From: Nitrospira sp.
GTDB taxonomy: Bacteria > Nitrospirota > Nitrospiria > Nitrospirales > Nitrospiraceae
DNA length: 64,000 nt
NCBI GenBank assembly: GCA_029194675.1
Contig: JARFXP010000004.1
Coordinates: 411,151-475,150, forward strand
Reading direction: 5' to 3'
Below, one piece after another: positions 8,618 to 17,548 of the stretch. The position numbers and the translations under genes were made by a program. Under the pieces are notes generated by a model. That model was not told where the DNA came from. It did not search any database and saw only the letters and a list, made by a program, of their open reading frames with translations. Within the stretch, counting starts at the first letter, position 1, and each line of letters begins with the position of its first letter.

Positions 8618-9841
8618 ATGATGCCTATAATGCCTGTTGGGTTACTGACGCTGACTTTTGTTGGAACGGTTCATCACGTTCAATTCGTCGGTAGTGGTCC
8701 ATTGTTGTCTGCAGCCATAGCGTCAGATAGAGGACAAGACCCCCTGGAAGCTGCAAACGCGAAACTCCAGGCGGGGCATTACCAAGAAGCCATTGATTTC
8801 GCCAACAAGGCTCTGGTTGAAAGTGCTCATGGCCTTGAGCCGCTACTGATTAAAGCGCTGGCCTATCTACAAATGGGTCAATATGAGACAGCGGTGAAAG
8901 AAAGCTCGCAGTATCTCAGTGCCGGAGGGAAAAACACAAAGGCGTATCAGGTGAGAGGAAGCGCCTTAGCAAAACTTGGAAAAACGTTAGAGGCGATAGA
9001 TGATTTTTCTGCCGCCATACGACATGAACCAGACAACGCAGTTTTTTGGGCAAGCCGAGGATCGGTACGCGTGACCGTTCGTCAATTTGAACAAGCCCTC
9101 GTAGATTTAGACACGGCCGTTAGGTTGGGAAGACGGACACCCGGTGTCTATGTTGATCGCGGCGCCGCCCTCAGGCAACTGGGGCGCAATGAAGAAGCCT
9201 ATGAAAGTTACAGTAAAGGGTTATCGCTAAAACCTGGCTATCGTAGTGCACTTCTAGAGCGAGGACTTATTCTTGAGTGTATGGGAAAGGATCATGATGC
9301 TGTGAATGATTATTCAGAGGTCATTCGGAACAATCCTCAAGACCATGAGGCCCGACTTTATCGGGCTTGGGTGTATGCTGAGCTTGGCGACCTTTCTTCC
9401 TCAGCCGAGGACCTTCACTGGATCATCAACAAAGGCGGGGATAAGATTGCAGCCTATGTTCAGCTGGCTAATGTGCAACTACGCATGGGCAACATATCTG
9501 ATGCGATGAAAGCAAACGATGAGGCTCTTAAATTGGTCAAGGAAAGCGATATCCGATATCGCATTCTATCAGACTACCAACGCGGGTTATTATTATTAAT
9601 AGAGGGTAAGTCAGAGGAATCCAAGCGTCGATATGGTTCAGCAAGCAACCTCGCGGAGAAGTCACTCGACGACATAGCGGTTGAGGAGGCCATTCGGCAA
9701 TTGAAGAGTGCGCAAAACCTTCTTTCGGGTCAGAAGAAGGATCTAGAGCAAGACCTTGTTTCTTCCCTACAAAAGCTACTCGAACGTATTCAAAGTCAAT
9801 CGGCACAAGATAGTCGTCATTGTAGGCATGGGTACTTTTGA
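8618..9841 (+). CDS. Exported TPR-repeat protein in the Rhs island
   Basis: 407 residues. A hydrophobic N-terminus (residues 5-36, ending SAAIAS) looks like a signal peptide. From residue 42 to about 340 there are seven or eight TPR-like helix pairs (for example LEAANAKLQAGHYQEAIDF, AYQVRGSALAKLGKTLEAI, VYVDRGAALRQLGRNEEAY), then a charged helical tail. It begins 37 bp after the Rhs frame ends, on the same strand, with only a weak GAGA site. TPR proteins beside Rhs genes can act as accessory or immunity factors, but that is inference by position. Its base composition is AT-richer than the surrounding core genes, as for the rest of the island. Confidence 0.75.
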   Translation: MMPIMPVGLLTLTFVGTVHHVQFVGSGPLLSAAIASDRGQDPLEAANAKLQAGHYQEAIDFANKALVESAHGLEPLLIKALAYLQMGQYETAVKESSQYLSAGGKNTKAYQVRGSALAKLGKTLEAIDDFSAAIRHEPDNAVFWASRGSVRVTVRQFEQALVDLDTAVRLGRRTPGVYVDRGAALRQLGRNEEAYESYSKGLSLKPGYRSALLERGLILECMGKDHDAVNDYSEVIRNNPQDHEARLYRAWVYAELGDLSSSAEDLHWIINKGGDKIAAYVQLANVQLRMGNISDAMKANDEALKLVKESDIRYRILSDYQRGLLLLIEGKSEESKRRYGSASNLAEKSLDDIAVEEAIRQLKSAQNLLSGQKKDLEQDLVSSLQKLLERIQSQSAQDSRHCRHGYF

Positions 9842-9890
9842 TACAACTGGTTTAAGGGTAGGTATTTGCGAAGTGATGTCGGTTCTTTCC

Positions 9891-10097
9891 TAGCAGGTTG
9901 CGGAAAAACTCGCCCTCTCACTGGGTGAAACCCGTAGAAAGCACGATTTCCTTCTGGACAGGTGAAATGCCTCAGGGTGGGCAGTTCGCCTGTCCTGGTC
10001 GCAGCAAATGCGGTTTTCGAGCAAGTACGAGGTCATTCCAGACACCGAAGTTGATGCTTCGGAAGAGGCCCCAAAATCGTTTTTCCGCAGCCTGTTA
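9891..10097. repeat. MITE-like element with terminal inverted repeats
   Basis: About 207 bp between the TPR and WD40 genes. The left end CAGGTTGCGGAAAAAC (9894-9909) matches the inverse of the right end GTTTTTCCGCAGCCTG (10079-10094) at 15 of 16 positions, and the similarity continues outward for a few bases. It contains no credible gene: the 66-codon frame inside it is a by-product. The ends resemble IS termini, so it may be moved by an IS elsewhere in the genome. Confidence 0.65.
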
Positions 10098-10111
10098 GAG
10101 GCCGGGAAACC

Positions 10112-11150
10112 TTGAACACAAGATCATATGTACTCGGGCGTACGCTTCTTGTATGCACGGTTTGGGCTCTTGCTGCATGCAAAATTGGTTTCAGTGCAGA
10201 AAATACAGAGAGAGTACTCCTCGGTCATACAGATGGAGTAGCCGCACTGTCTTTTAGTACGAATGGGCAGCTTTTAGCATCAGGAGGACACGATCTCACA
10301 GCGCGACTCTGGGATATCCAAAGCGGAAAAGAGTTGGCAGTTCTGTTTGAGGGCAGCAAAGAAGTTAGCGGCTATACCGCAGAAAGTCCACCACCTAATG
10401 TTCTCTCCGTGGCGTTTAGCCCAAAAAGAGATCTTGTTGCAATCGGGACTAGAGACGGTGTTGCACGAATATTTGACGTGCGAACCCTTGAGACAAGAGC
10501 CATCTTACGAGGACACCGTGGAGGCATCCGCTCAATTTACTTTGACCCTACTGGTCAATTGCTCGCCACAGCTTCACATGATGCGACAATCCGCATTTGG
10601 AATCTGAATACCAAAGCATTGGTCCAAGAACTCCTTGGGCACACGAATGCCGTACGTACCGCTGTGTTCAGCTCTGATGGCAGTCGTGTGGTGTCTGGTA
10701 GTGAGGATGGAACGGTACGGTATTGGGAGACGGAAACAGGCCGGATGGTGAAAACCGTCTCGCTCAATGCCGGCGAGATTTTCTCGCTGGCATTGAGCGG
10801 CGGAGGATTCATCGCTGCTGGCTGTGCTGATGGATCGATTCATATATGGAAGATAGGCGAGGAGTCGAAACAATGGACATTTCAAGGGCATAGGGGACCC
10901 GTTTTTGCGGTTAGTATCAATGCCAGCAACGACCTCCTCGTTTCTGGCGGCGAAGACGAGACAATTCGGATTTGGAATTTCAAGATGAGAACTGAACTAA
11001 AGAATCTGAAGGTCCATTCTGCCCCTGTGATAGCAGTCTCGTTTAGTCCAGACGGTAAATATTTTGCCTCTGGCAAGTTACGACGCCAGCATCCGCATAG
11101 TAAATCTCAGTCACGTACTCGCGCCATCATCCTCAAGAAGTGCGGACTGA
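10112..11150 (+). pseudogene. WD40-repeat lipoprotein with a late single-base frameshift
   Basis: The N-terminus has a signal peptide ending in a lipobox-like LAAC (Cys at residue 23). About seven WD40 blades follow, for example LLGHTDGVAALSFSTNG, ILRGHRGGIRSIYFDPTG, DATIRIWNL and DETIRIWNF, which would make one propeller. In the last blade, after SPDGKYFASG, one extra A at 11075-11076 throws the reading frame off. Read without it, the blade continues SYDASIRIVNLSHVL and stops at TGA 11148, about 345 residues. As it stands the protein reads on in the wrong frame to 11278 with a basic, Cys-rich nonsense tail. The last blade would be damaged, so the protein may not fold. Sequencing error is possible. 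Confidence 0.72.
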
Positions 11151-11171
11151 TAAAAGATCTAAAAACATTGG

Positions 11172-11594
11172 TTGCGTCTTGGCTGCGGACTATCGAGTGC
11201 AGCCATCAGTGGATCGGATCCCGGGATCGGCGCGGCTATTGCCGCCGCCTCTGCGGCATTTGCACTGGGGGTACATGAGGCGTACCAACAGTATGTACAA
11301 AACGGGTCGGCACAGGCTCAAGAAGTGATGAGGGGGTCTAACTCAGAAACTAATTCTATAGGAAAGATTAGGAGTTTTGGTCCTCCTGCGAAGGCCCAGC
11401 CGGTGGGATTCAAAGCACCTGGTGGAAACTATGAAGATGCGCAATACTATACACCGGGGATCGGTGGAGTCTTCGGCGCAGCTCGAAGTGCGTGGGGTTT
11501 GGTGGTAAAGGATTTCTGGAATTTTCTCAGAACAGGGGAGGGTGCGTGGGCTTTACTCAGTAGTCAGCAATTAAGACAACACCGATGCCAATGA
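11172..11594 (+). pseudogene. Orphan Rhs C-terminal tip
   Basis: The first 35 or so codons are a diverged copy of the end of the Rhs Gly/Ala-rich region: SAAISGSDPGIGAAIAAASA here against SAAISGADPGVGALIAASTA in the gene at 5870, both followed by an F-L-G helix. After the shared part the two sequences differ completely, which is the pattern of swapped Rhs/CDI tips. There is no good start codon; the TTG at 11172 is only the first possible one. The variable part (to residue 140) is not recognised. It reads as a silent tip cassette that could be exchanged onto a full Rhs gene by recombination through the shared segment. Confidence 0.68.
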
Positions 11595-11674
11595 AACCCG
11601 CATGGAACATAAGGTAATAAGAATCTTGTGTGGTCCAAATATCCATCTTCTGAGTAAGAAGTTCAACGGCAGAG

Positions 11675-11818
11675 ATGGCACAAGGGCTGCGATATAAAGG
11701 TGGCATTAGTGTACAAGATCTATGGGTAAATGAACCAACTGGCGTTCGACTCTATCATCACCAGATTTACAAGGATGGGAAATTGCTTCATGAAACGTTT
11801 CGTCCTTATGGAAAGTAA
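11675..11818 (+). pseudogene. Short frame, likely end of the decayed orphan tip
   Basis: 47 codons, ATG to TAA, ending RPYGK. The composition (many aromatic and charged residues, LWVNEPTGVRLYHHQIYKDG) looks like real protein, but there is no ribosome binding site at the ATG. It lies between the orphan tip and the candidate immunity gene. The simplest reading is the last part of the tip domain, separated by frameshifts in 11594-11675. An independent small gene cannot be excluded. Confidence 0.4.
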
Positions 11819-11833
11819 CCATAGGAAATGGTC

Positions 11834-12364
11834 ATGAGGTGCGATAAGGGTAGTATCCAGCACCAGGTGCTTGATCTGCTCGTGGATGCGCCAAATTCAC
11901 TTGCCAGTTTGTATCAGGATTTGGTGAATCTGTATGGATATCCTCGTGAGATAAGTTGTGATTACCTTCTTGACGTAATTTATGACATGGAAGTTGCTGG
12001 TTTGCTTCGCACAATGATCGAAAATGAGGACAAGGAAGCAACCTTATCTACGATTAGCATAATTGACCGCAACAGAATTGCCTCTGAATACAATGAATGG
12101 CTATCGAAAGCTCCGCTTCCTGACTTGTCATTCGACAAGGTAGGGGTTTGGATGGAAATAACCGAATGTGGGCGAGAATTATGGAAAGAGTGGGCCAAGC
12201 TATTTGGCGACGATGCAACCTCTAGTAGTGAGTGGCAAGCTGGCTTCAATTTTGACAATAATGAGATCGTTATTGTTTCGAGAAATGAGTCCGAGGCACG
12301 AAGAATACTTGAGAACCTGTGTGCAATAAAAAAATCACACCACTATTTCCGACGCTTTCCTTGA
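11834..12364 (+). CDS. Candidate immunity protein for the orphan Rhs tip
   Basis: 176 residues from ATG 11834, preferred over ATG 11828 because AGGAA at 11823-11827 is well spaced from it. The protein is acidic and helical, cytoplasmic, with no signal peptide. The N-terminal half resembles a small winged-helix-like region (LLVDAPNSLASLYQDLVNLYG). I do not recognise the family. Its place 15 bp after the tip remnant and its acidic character match the usual position of Rhs immunity genes, but that role is inference from position only. Confidence 0.6.
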   Translation: MRCDKGSIQHQVLDLLVDAPNSLASLYQDLVNLYGYPREISCDYLLDVIYDMEVAGLLRTMIENEDKEATLSTISIIDRNRIASEYNEWLSKAPLPDLSFDKVGVWMEITECGRELWKEWAKLFGDDATSSSEWQAGFNFDNNEIVIVSRNESEARRILENLCAIKKSHHYFRRFP

Positions 12365-13190
12365 GACCTGTGGAAAAATATGAACTAAGGAATGGCAATG
12401 TCTTGTATTCTGGAGTAATACTTAGATGCAATTTCAGGCGTGCACAAAATTAGATGGTCAAGGATTCTTCATATACAACCGCTCGACACGGTATCTCACA
12501 TTTTCTGCCTCTCACGTAATAATCCACTATCCGTGCGATTCACTGAAGTGATGCCTCAGCATTGTGGCGATCTTCGTCAACACACTCGTTGAAACTGTCA
12601 GCAGTGGTCGAAAGAAATCAGGGTCGGATCTTGAATCGTGCGTAACACAGGAGAACAGGTTTGGGAGTGTCACTCAAGACTCCAGCGTACGCCACATTCA
12701 CCATCCATTCTTCTCTTCATGGCACCGCGCTCCAGGGTGATTCTCGATGTAGCTCTTCGGGGCCATAGAAAGCTGAAGCTGCTCTGGTGTGCTACCCTAA
12801 ATTTAGGGTCGGATCTTGATTCGTGCATGGCGCAGGAGAGCCGGTTCGCTATTGCCACTCAATACTCAGGCACACGTATGTCCGTGAGCCACTTGGATGG
12901 CCCATGGTCTAGAGGTACACTTGAGCGGGTGAGAGGAACTCCACTGTCCCCCATACCGCCCAGTACAGCGCACTCGATTTGTTACCCATGGGCTCTGGGC
13001 TATCGGGTGTCTTCGCCACCGCATGCGGTGTTCTCTTATCAGACTTACAAAATGCTTTTCACGGATGTCTCTTCTGGCGGGTCTCCTGGCGATTGTGAGA
13101 AAACGTATCGCTCTCTTGAACTTGAGATAAGGACTCCCGAGTCATTTCCCCCCTCTCCCCATTATTCCGGATTCCGCAGTTGAGATGAGA
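12365..13190. other. 826 bp with no convincing gene; diverged direct repeats
   Basis: No credible coding frame: the 181-codon plus frame at 12638 is rich in Ser, Pro and Arg, lacks a ribosome binding site and spans both repeats. Two diverged direct repeats start GGGTCGGATCTTGA at 12621 and 12806, each about 40 bp, with the shared pattern CGTGC...CAGGAGA. The second is preceded by the perfect palindrome CCCTAAATTTAGGG (12795-12808). The rest looks like decayed island DNA before the IS1380-like remnant. Confidence 0.55.
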
Positions 13191-14709
13191 TCAAGGTGAG
13201 GCTCCGGGCCTCTGGTGCAACGGTGGGATGGTCGGCACGGTGGTATCTGGGATGCAAGAGAGGGCGGAATCCACATTGACGGCCTCGCTCAGGTCCCGAT
13301 CCAACTGCGCAGCAATTGGCAGCCCGCTGAGAGCGTCCGCAGGCGGTGGAGAAACTCGGCCCGCTCCTCCGTGGGCACAGCGAACCGGACTCGAAGTCGT
13401 CGAGCGTCCGGGACTAAATCGGCTCCGCCCAGCCCGATCGCGATCGAGCTGGGCGCGGGCAAGGATCTCGTACCGAGTTGCGGTGACCAGCCCAGCGTAC
13501 TCGTCGCGCGTGGTCGGCCCCTCGCGCTCCATGCAGTCGAACCGTGATTGCTCGGCGTCCGTCCCGGTCATGAGCATCTCGCCGGTCAGGGGACGGCGCA
13601 GCACAATGACACGCCGTGGTCGGCTCCAGCCTGACAGCAGCGGCGTCTCATCGCCCCCTTCCCACCCCTGTCCCGCCTCTTCCCACGCAGTGGAGCGGAA
13701 GCGCGTCTTTCTGAGGGCCTGCCCATGCTGCGTGACGCGCAGCGTGGTGCGAGACGGCTGATCTCGATCCTCGGCCTCGCGGAGCACCGATTCGTTGCCA
13801 ACGTCCACGTCCCCTCGGAGCAAGGCGGGGCGCGCCGCCTGCGGTACGGCAGCCAGCCACGCCCAGAGCCTCGGTAGGCTCTGCATCGGGGCGCTCTCCA
13901 TTGCCCGGCAGGACGTCCACCGCCAGGGCCAGCCGGGTGTTCGCTCTGAATGCGCTCTGATAGCGGTGCGCCGGTCGCCCCGGCTTTTTCGGGGTGGAGC
14001 CCACGCCGACCCCTTCCTGCTTCCCGTCCAGGCACTGCACCGTTGGATCCCGATCCAGAATCCACGGCGTCGTCAGTACCGGGTGTGTCGTCTTCGCCCG
14101 GTGCCGATCGAGCCAGGCCACGCCCAACGATTCGTCCATCCGAGCAAGCGCCCGTCGCGCTGTCTCCTCCGAGACGAATCCTGCCACACCCACCAGCCCC
14201 GGGGGGAGGCCGTCATGGCGCATCGCCGTGCTAGGCGCGTCGCGGTGGTGGCCGGCGAGGATCGACAGCAGCACGGTGGCGAGCACGGTGCGTGTAGCCG
14301 ACGCGTGGTGGCTGGGGGAGGCCAGTGGGCAGTCCGCCACCCAGGCTTCGAACAGGCCACTCACCTTGAGACACTCAATGCAGAACGGCCGCTGCCCCAG
14401 TGGGGGCACGGCGGCAGCCGGGTCCCACTCCACGTGGATGCGCCCCCCACACGTATCGAGCACCATCGCCCCCTTCTGTCCTGCCACGGCCTTGCGTGGG
14501 GCCTCACCCATTGGGTGACTCCCTTCGTACGAAGAAATGTGCCCCCAATCCGCTGCCAGCCAGGCGATCCCCGAGCAGGCCGCTGCTTCAACTGCCGTTT
14601 TTAGGATTATCTGATCTTCAATCCACCAGATACCAACCCAGCTGCTATTGCTCTCTAGTTGGGAGCACAGGCAACCCAGCTTTCTTCCAAAAGAGAATGC
14701 CCACGTCAT
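13191..14709 (-). pseudogene. Decayed IS1380-like (DDE group 1) transposase
   Basis: Minus-strand transposase broken into frames. From ATG 14709 (AAGGAGG site upstream) the first frame carries GRIHVEWDP, GQRPFCIECLKVSGLFEAWV, PWILDRDPTVQCL (first Asp region) and KKPGRPAHRYQSAF. At about 13900 one extra G shifts the frame; the next frame continues MQSLPRLWAWLAAVPQAARP, LLRGDVDVGNE and EYAGLVTATRYEILARAQL. Near 13440 a further shift or deletion removes the region where the family has its Glu-containing block. The blocks match IS1380-type transposases. Terminal inverted repeats were not found. It cannot encode an active transposase. Confidence 0.8.
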
Positions 14710-15017
14710 GGTGGTCCTCCTTAAGGGCAGCCTAACTGGACAAGATTTTGTACTTCAAAAAACGGCCATAATAATGTGCCAATTACACTCCGCGATAATT
14801 CTTCTTGCCATCCTAAGTGTCATCCTGTATCCCCATTATGTTCTCGGCTTATGATCCTTTTATGCTGCCGAGCTTGCGCACATAGAAAGATGCGGCGGGC
14901 ATAATAACCGCACCTTTGAGGTTCGAGGCTTTATCCGATGGGTCGAGAAGCCGTTCCCTACGGGCAATGTCCGAATAACATCGGTCGAGTCAGTATTCGT
15001 TTATAGTCTTACCACTC
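14710..15017. other. 308 bp between IS remnant and permease gene; no gene seen
   Basis: No frame with coding character. It includes the right-hand boundary of the accessory island and the leader of the permease gene at 15018. If the permease is still expressed its promoter must lie here or in the IS remnant, since the native operon promoter is 12 kb upstream. No clear -35/-10 pair or metal-regulator palindrome could be picked out. Confidence 0.5.
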
Positions 15018-15848
15018 ATGCTCGATCTCCTCGCCTACGATTTCATGCAACGCTCACTTCTTGCCGCAGCGATGGTGGGGGGACTCTGTTCGGTCATCGG
15101 GGTATTTGTGGTGTTGCGGGGATTGGCATTCGTCGGGGCTGGGACGTCACATGCCGCATTCGCGGGCGTGACACTCGGCTACTTGATGGGATGGCCGCCA
15201 TTGTTGCTCGCCATTGTGTTCGGTCTTGCGACGGTCTGGATTACCGGATGGGTCGAAGAACGTGGCCGGATGAAACTGGATGTCTCAATCGGTATTCTCT
15301 ATACCACGACAATGGCACTGGCCATTCTCTTTATCGGACTGATGAAAACCTACAATGCCGAGGTGTACGGATTCTTATTCGGCAGCGTTCTATCGGTCAC
15401 CCCCGAAGAACTCCACATCATTGGAGCGTTGAGCGTTCTTGTGTTGGGCCTCCTGCTCCTGTTTGCAAAAGAACTCTATTTCATCGCCTTCGACCAAGAG
15501 ATGGCTGAAGCGTCCGGTGTACCAGCCCGCCAGATATTTTTTCTCCTCCTGACGTTGGTCGCCTTGACGGTGGTGGTCTCACTGAAAACCGTCGGAGCGA
15601 TCTTGGTCTTTGCCATGATCCTGATTCCAGCCTCGACCGCCTACCAACTCACCCATAGCCTCGCGGCACTGACCCTCTATTCAGCGGCAATCGGCATTCT
15701 GACCGCCGTGGCCGGTGTCCTGATGTCTGCCCTGTGGGATGTGCCTTCCGGGCCAGCCATTGTCTTACTGGCCACCACTCTGTTTTTCATCTCGGTTTTC
15801 TTTTCGCCAAAACGTGTGCGGCGGATGCGGGTCGCTCACTGTCGTTAA
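15018..15848 (+). CDS. Metal ABC transporter permease (ZnuB-like)
   Basis: 276 residues, ABC-3 family permease with about eight membrane helices. The family patterns are present: FMQRSLLAAAMVGGLCSVIG at the N-terminus, FVVLRGLAFVGAGTSHAAFAG (conserved His in the second helix pair) and VGAILVFAMILIPASTAYQL near the end. It would form the channel for the binding protein (3093) and ATPase (4081), from which it is separated by the island at 4872-14.7 kb. The reading frame is intact, suggesting the transporter is still under selection despite the split. Confidence 0.9.
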   Translation: MLDLLAYDFMQRSLLAAAMVGGLCSVIGVFVVLRGLAFVGAGTSHAAFAGVTLGYLMGWPPLLLAIVFGLATVWITGWVEERGRMKLDVSIGILYTTTMALAILFIGLMKTYNAEVYGFLFGSVLSVTPEELHIIGALSVLVLGLLLLFAKELYFIAFDQEMAEASGVPARQIFFLLLTLVALTVVVSLKTVGAILVFAMILIPASTAYQLTHSLAALTLYSAAIGILTAVAGVLMSALWDVPSGPAIVLLATTLFFISVFFSPKRVRRMRVAHCR

Positions 15849-16016
15849 GTAGCTGCATATAGCAAGTAAGCTTGCTCCGCTTTCTTGATAATGCTATGTC
15901 TATAAGAGCGCTCCCTACTGATGGGAATCGGCGGTGGGTTCTAAGTGCAAGGAGATACCGAAACCTATCAATATCAGCATGTGACCGAAGCGGCCACATT
16001 CGAGAGGAGGAGTTTC

Positions 16017-16646
16017 ATGCGGAGGCGAGGTCTGCGGGCCGGATTGGTTGGATTGTTGGTCGTCATTGCCGCAACGGTGATCCTCACTTCAGACGGTGCC
16101 TTGGCTGAAGGATTCGGGGGGATTGAAGCAGGCAAGTGGATAGTGGGGTATCGAGCAGGCTTTGCCCCGCTTACCCAACAGCTCACGGAGAATACGTCGA
16201 CGTCAATAGGACCACTGGTCAATTTTCAAGGTATGTACAGTCTCAATACCTGGTTTTTGATCGGAATGATGCTTGAGTGGGAACGGCACGGAGTGAGCCT
16301 GGAGCAGCCGGACATGGACCTCGGACATCAAGATACGGTATCTGTGCTTCCCACAATGGAACTACGTCCGGTCAAATTGGGTCGGTTCAGCCCCTATGTG
16401 AACATGAGCTTCGGCGTGAACGTCAACAGTTTCGGCGAAGATACAACTACTCGCATTAGTCCGAGCAACACCTTCGCCTGGCGCTTAGGCTGGGGAGGCG
16501 ATTACCGGTTCACTGAACGGTTCGCCTTCAACGTCGAATGGGCCTACAAACAAAACAACGGTCATGCGACCGTCAACGGAATCAGGAATGATGATTGGAA
16601 TGCGTCCTCGTTCGGCTTTCTCTTTGGCGGGAAGATGTTTTTCTAG
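16017..16646 (+). CDS. Outer-membrane beta-barrel protein
   Basis: 209 residues from ATG 16017, chosen because of the strong GAGGAGG site at 16004-16010; the frame opens earlier at 15945. A signal peptide (residues 1-31, LALAEG-like end GALAEG) is followed by alternating strands typical of an eight-stranded OmpW/OmpA-like barrel, ending in a terminal Phe (FGGKMFF), the usual barrel signal for BAM recognition. It stands alone between the permease gene and a convergent GNAT gene. Function beyond an outer-membrane location is unknown. Confidence 0.75.
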   Translation: MRRRGLRAGLVGLLVVIAATVILTSDGALAEGFGGIEAGKWIVGYRAGFAPLTQQLTENTSTSIGPLVNFQGMYSLNTWFLIGMMLEWERHGVSLEQPDMDLGHQDTVSVLPTMELRPVKLGRFSPYVNMSFGVNVNSFGEDTTTRISPSNTFAWRLGWGGDYRFTERFAFNVEWAYKQNNGHATVNGIRNDDWNASSFGFLFGGKMFF

Positions 16647-16723
16647 CTTGGTACCGCTGGTACTGTGACCAACCTTTCTACGGACTGTGAAGAATCGGCT
16701 ACCCTCACCCCGCAAAACAGTTC

Positions 16724-17155
16724 CTATCCCAGGCGGCGATTTTTTCCCCGGCTCCACACCATGCCGGTCTGCTCCTTTGAGCTGAAGCCCAGTCTTTCAT
16801 AAAAACCCGGACGCCTGGTACAGAGCCAAAAGAGCTCCACCCGCTTGAGGCGGGGGTGATCGAGGATGCGCTGGACGATTTCGGTCCCAACTCCTTGTCC
16901 CTGATACGCCTTGTCGACGATCACGTCCCAAATGGTTGCACGGTAGATGAAGTCTGTGAGTACGCGACCGAACCCGATCAGTTGATCGCCATCCCAGGCA
17001 CACACGGTCAGGTCGGTATGGCGCAGCATGTCCTTCGCCTCATCGAGCGATCGACTCTTGGCCCAAGGCGCCTGGTGAAACAGCCTGAGGAGCTGACCTG
17101 CTTCAGGGAGTTCTTTCGTCGAGTAGGTGACGGCGGACTTGAGGGTTGGAGGCAT
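16724..17155 (-). CDS. GNAT-family N-acetyltransferase
   Basis: 143 residues. The acetyl-CoA site pattern is visible: WDVIVDKAYQGQGVGTEIVQ (V-x-x-x-x-Q-G-x-G) near residues 77-96, followed by LFWLCTRRPGFYERLGF, the usual fourth motif. The short form with VELFWLCT resembles YjaB/aminoglycoside-type GNAT proteins of unknown substrate. It is divergent from the zinc-ribbon gene at 17205, with about 50 bp between the starts. Confidence 0.8.
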   Translation of the reverse strand: MPPTLKSAVTYSTKELPEAGQLLRLFHQAPWAKSRSLDEAKDMLRHTDLTVCAWDGDQLIGFGRVLTDFIYRATIWDVIVDKAYQGQGVGTEIVQRILDHPRLKRVELFWLCTRRPGFYERLGFSSKEQTGMVWSRGKNRRLG

Positions 17156-17204
17156 CTTATACTAGAGTATCCCCCGAATTGTTTTAGAGTGTACGGGGAA
17201 ACCG

Positions 17205-17384
17205 ATGTCAACGCAAGTCCGAACCTGCCCAAAGTGTTCCCAGCTGATGTGGCTGAAACCTGATGAGTACGAGGTGCTCGACGATGAAACCGTTCGAGCG
17301 AAGTGCCCCCACTGTGGGAGCCCTACCCGCTTCAAACTTGTCACCGTTGGTCCGAACGCATTAGGGCCAAAGATGGGACACTAA
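17205..17384 (+). CDS. 59-residue zinc-ribbon protein
   Basis: ATG 17205 to TAA 17382-17384. The protein has two CxxC knuckles, CPKC at residues 8-11 and CPHC near residue 38-41, spaced as in one zinc ribbon, with a conserved-looking middle (LKPDEYEVLDDETVRAKC). A GGGG run about eight bases before the ATG is the likely ribosome binding site. Small cytoplasmic zinc-ribbon proteins of this type are common and mostly uncharacterised. The last base of the TAA is the first base of the MITE that follows. Confidence 0.7.
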   Translation: MSTQVRTCPKCSQLMWLKPDEYEVLDDETVRAKCPHCGSPTRFKLVTVGPNALGPKMGH

Positions 17385-17514
17385 GAGCCTGTCCGACTTT
17401 GGGAATCGTGAATAATCCGACGCACACATTTGGCTCAGAACCAACGATCGCCACGTGACGAGAGGTTCAGATACCCATGAAATCGGGCAATTTTGTCAAC
17501 GTCGGACAGGCTCC
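17384..17514. repeat. MITE with GAGCCTGTCCGAC ends
   Basis: 131 bp element with 13 bp perfect inverted ends GAGCCTGTCCGAC (17385-17397) and GTCGGACAGGCTC (17501-17513), flanked by TA on both sides (17382-17383 and 17515-17516). No coding capacity. The ends match those of the element at 35595, and the TA target fits an IS5/IS427-type transposase acting in trans, which is inference. Confidence 0.75.
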
Positions 17515-17548
17515 TAGCTTGCATTGTGGAAAGTGATTGAGAGGTTGA

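Noticed and set aside
9898..10098. 66-codon frame inside the inverted-repeat element
   Set aside because: Begins and ends in the terminal repeats and has no protein-like features.
12638..13183. 181-codon plus frame
   Set aside because: No ribosome binding site, Ser/Pro/Arg-rich composition, and it spans the two non-coding direct repeats.
13795..14604. 269-codon plus frame in the IS1380 remnant
   Set aside because: It is the opposite strand of the recognisable transposase blocks.
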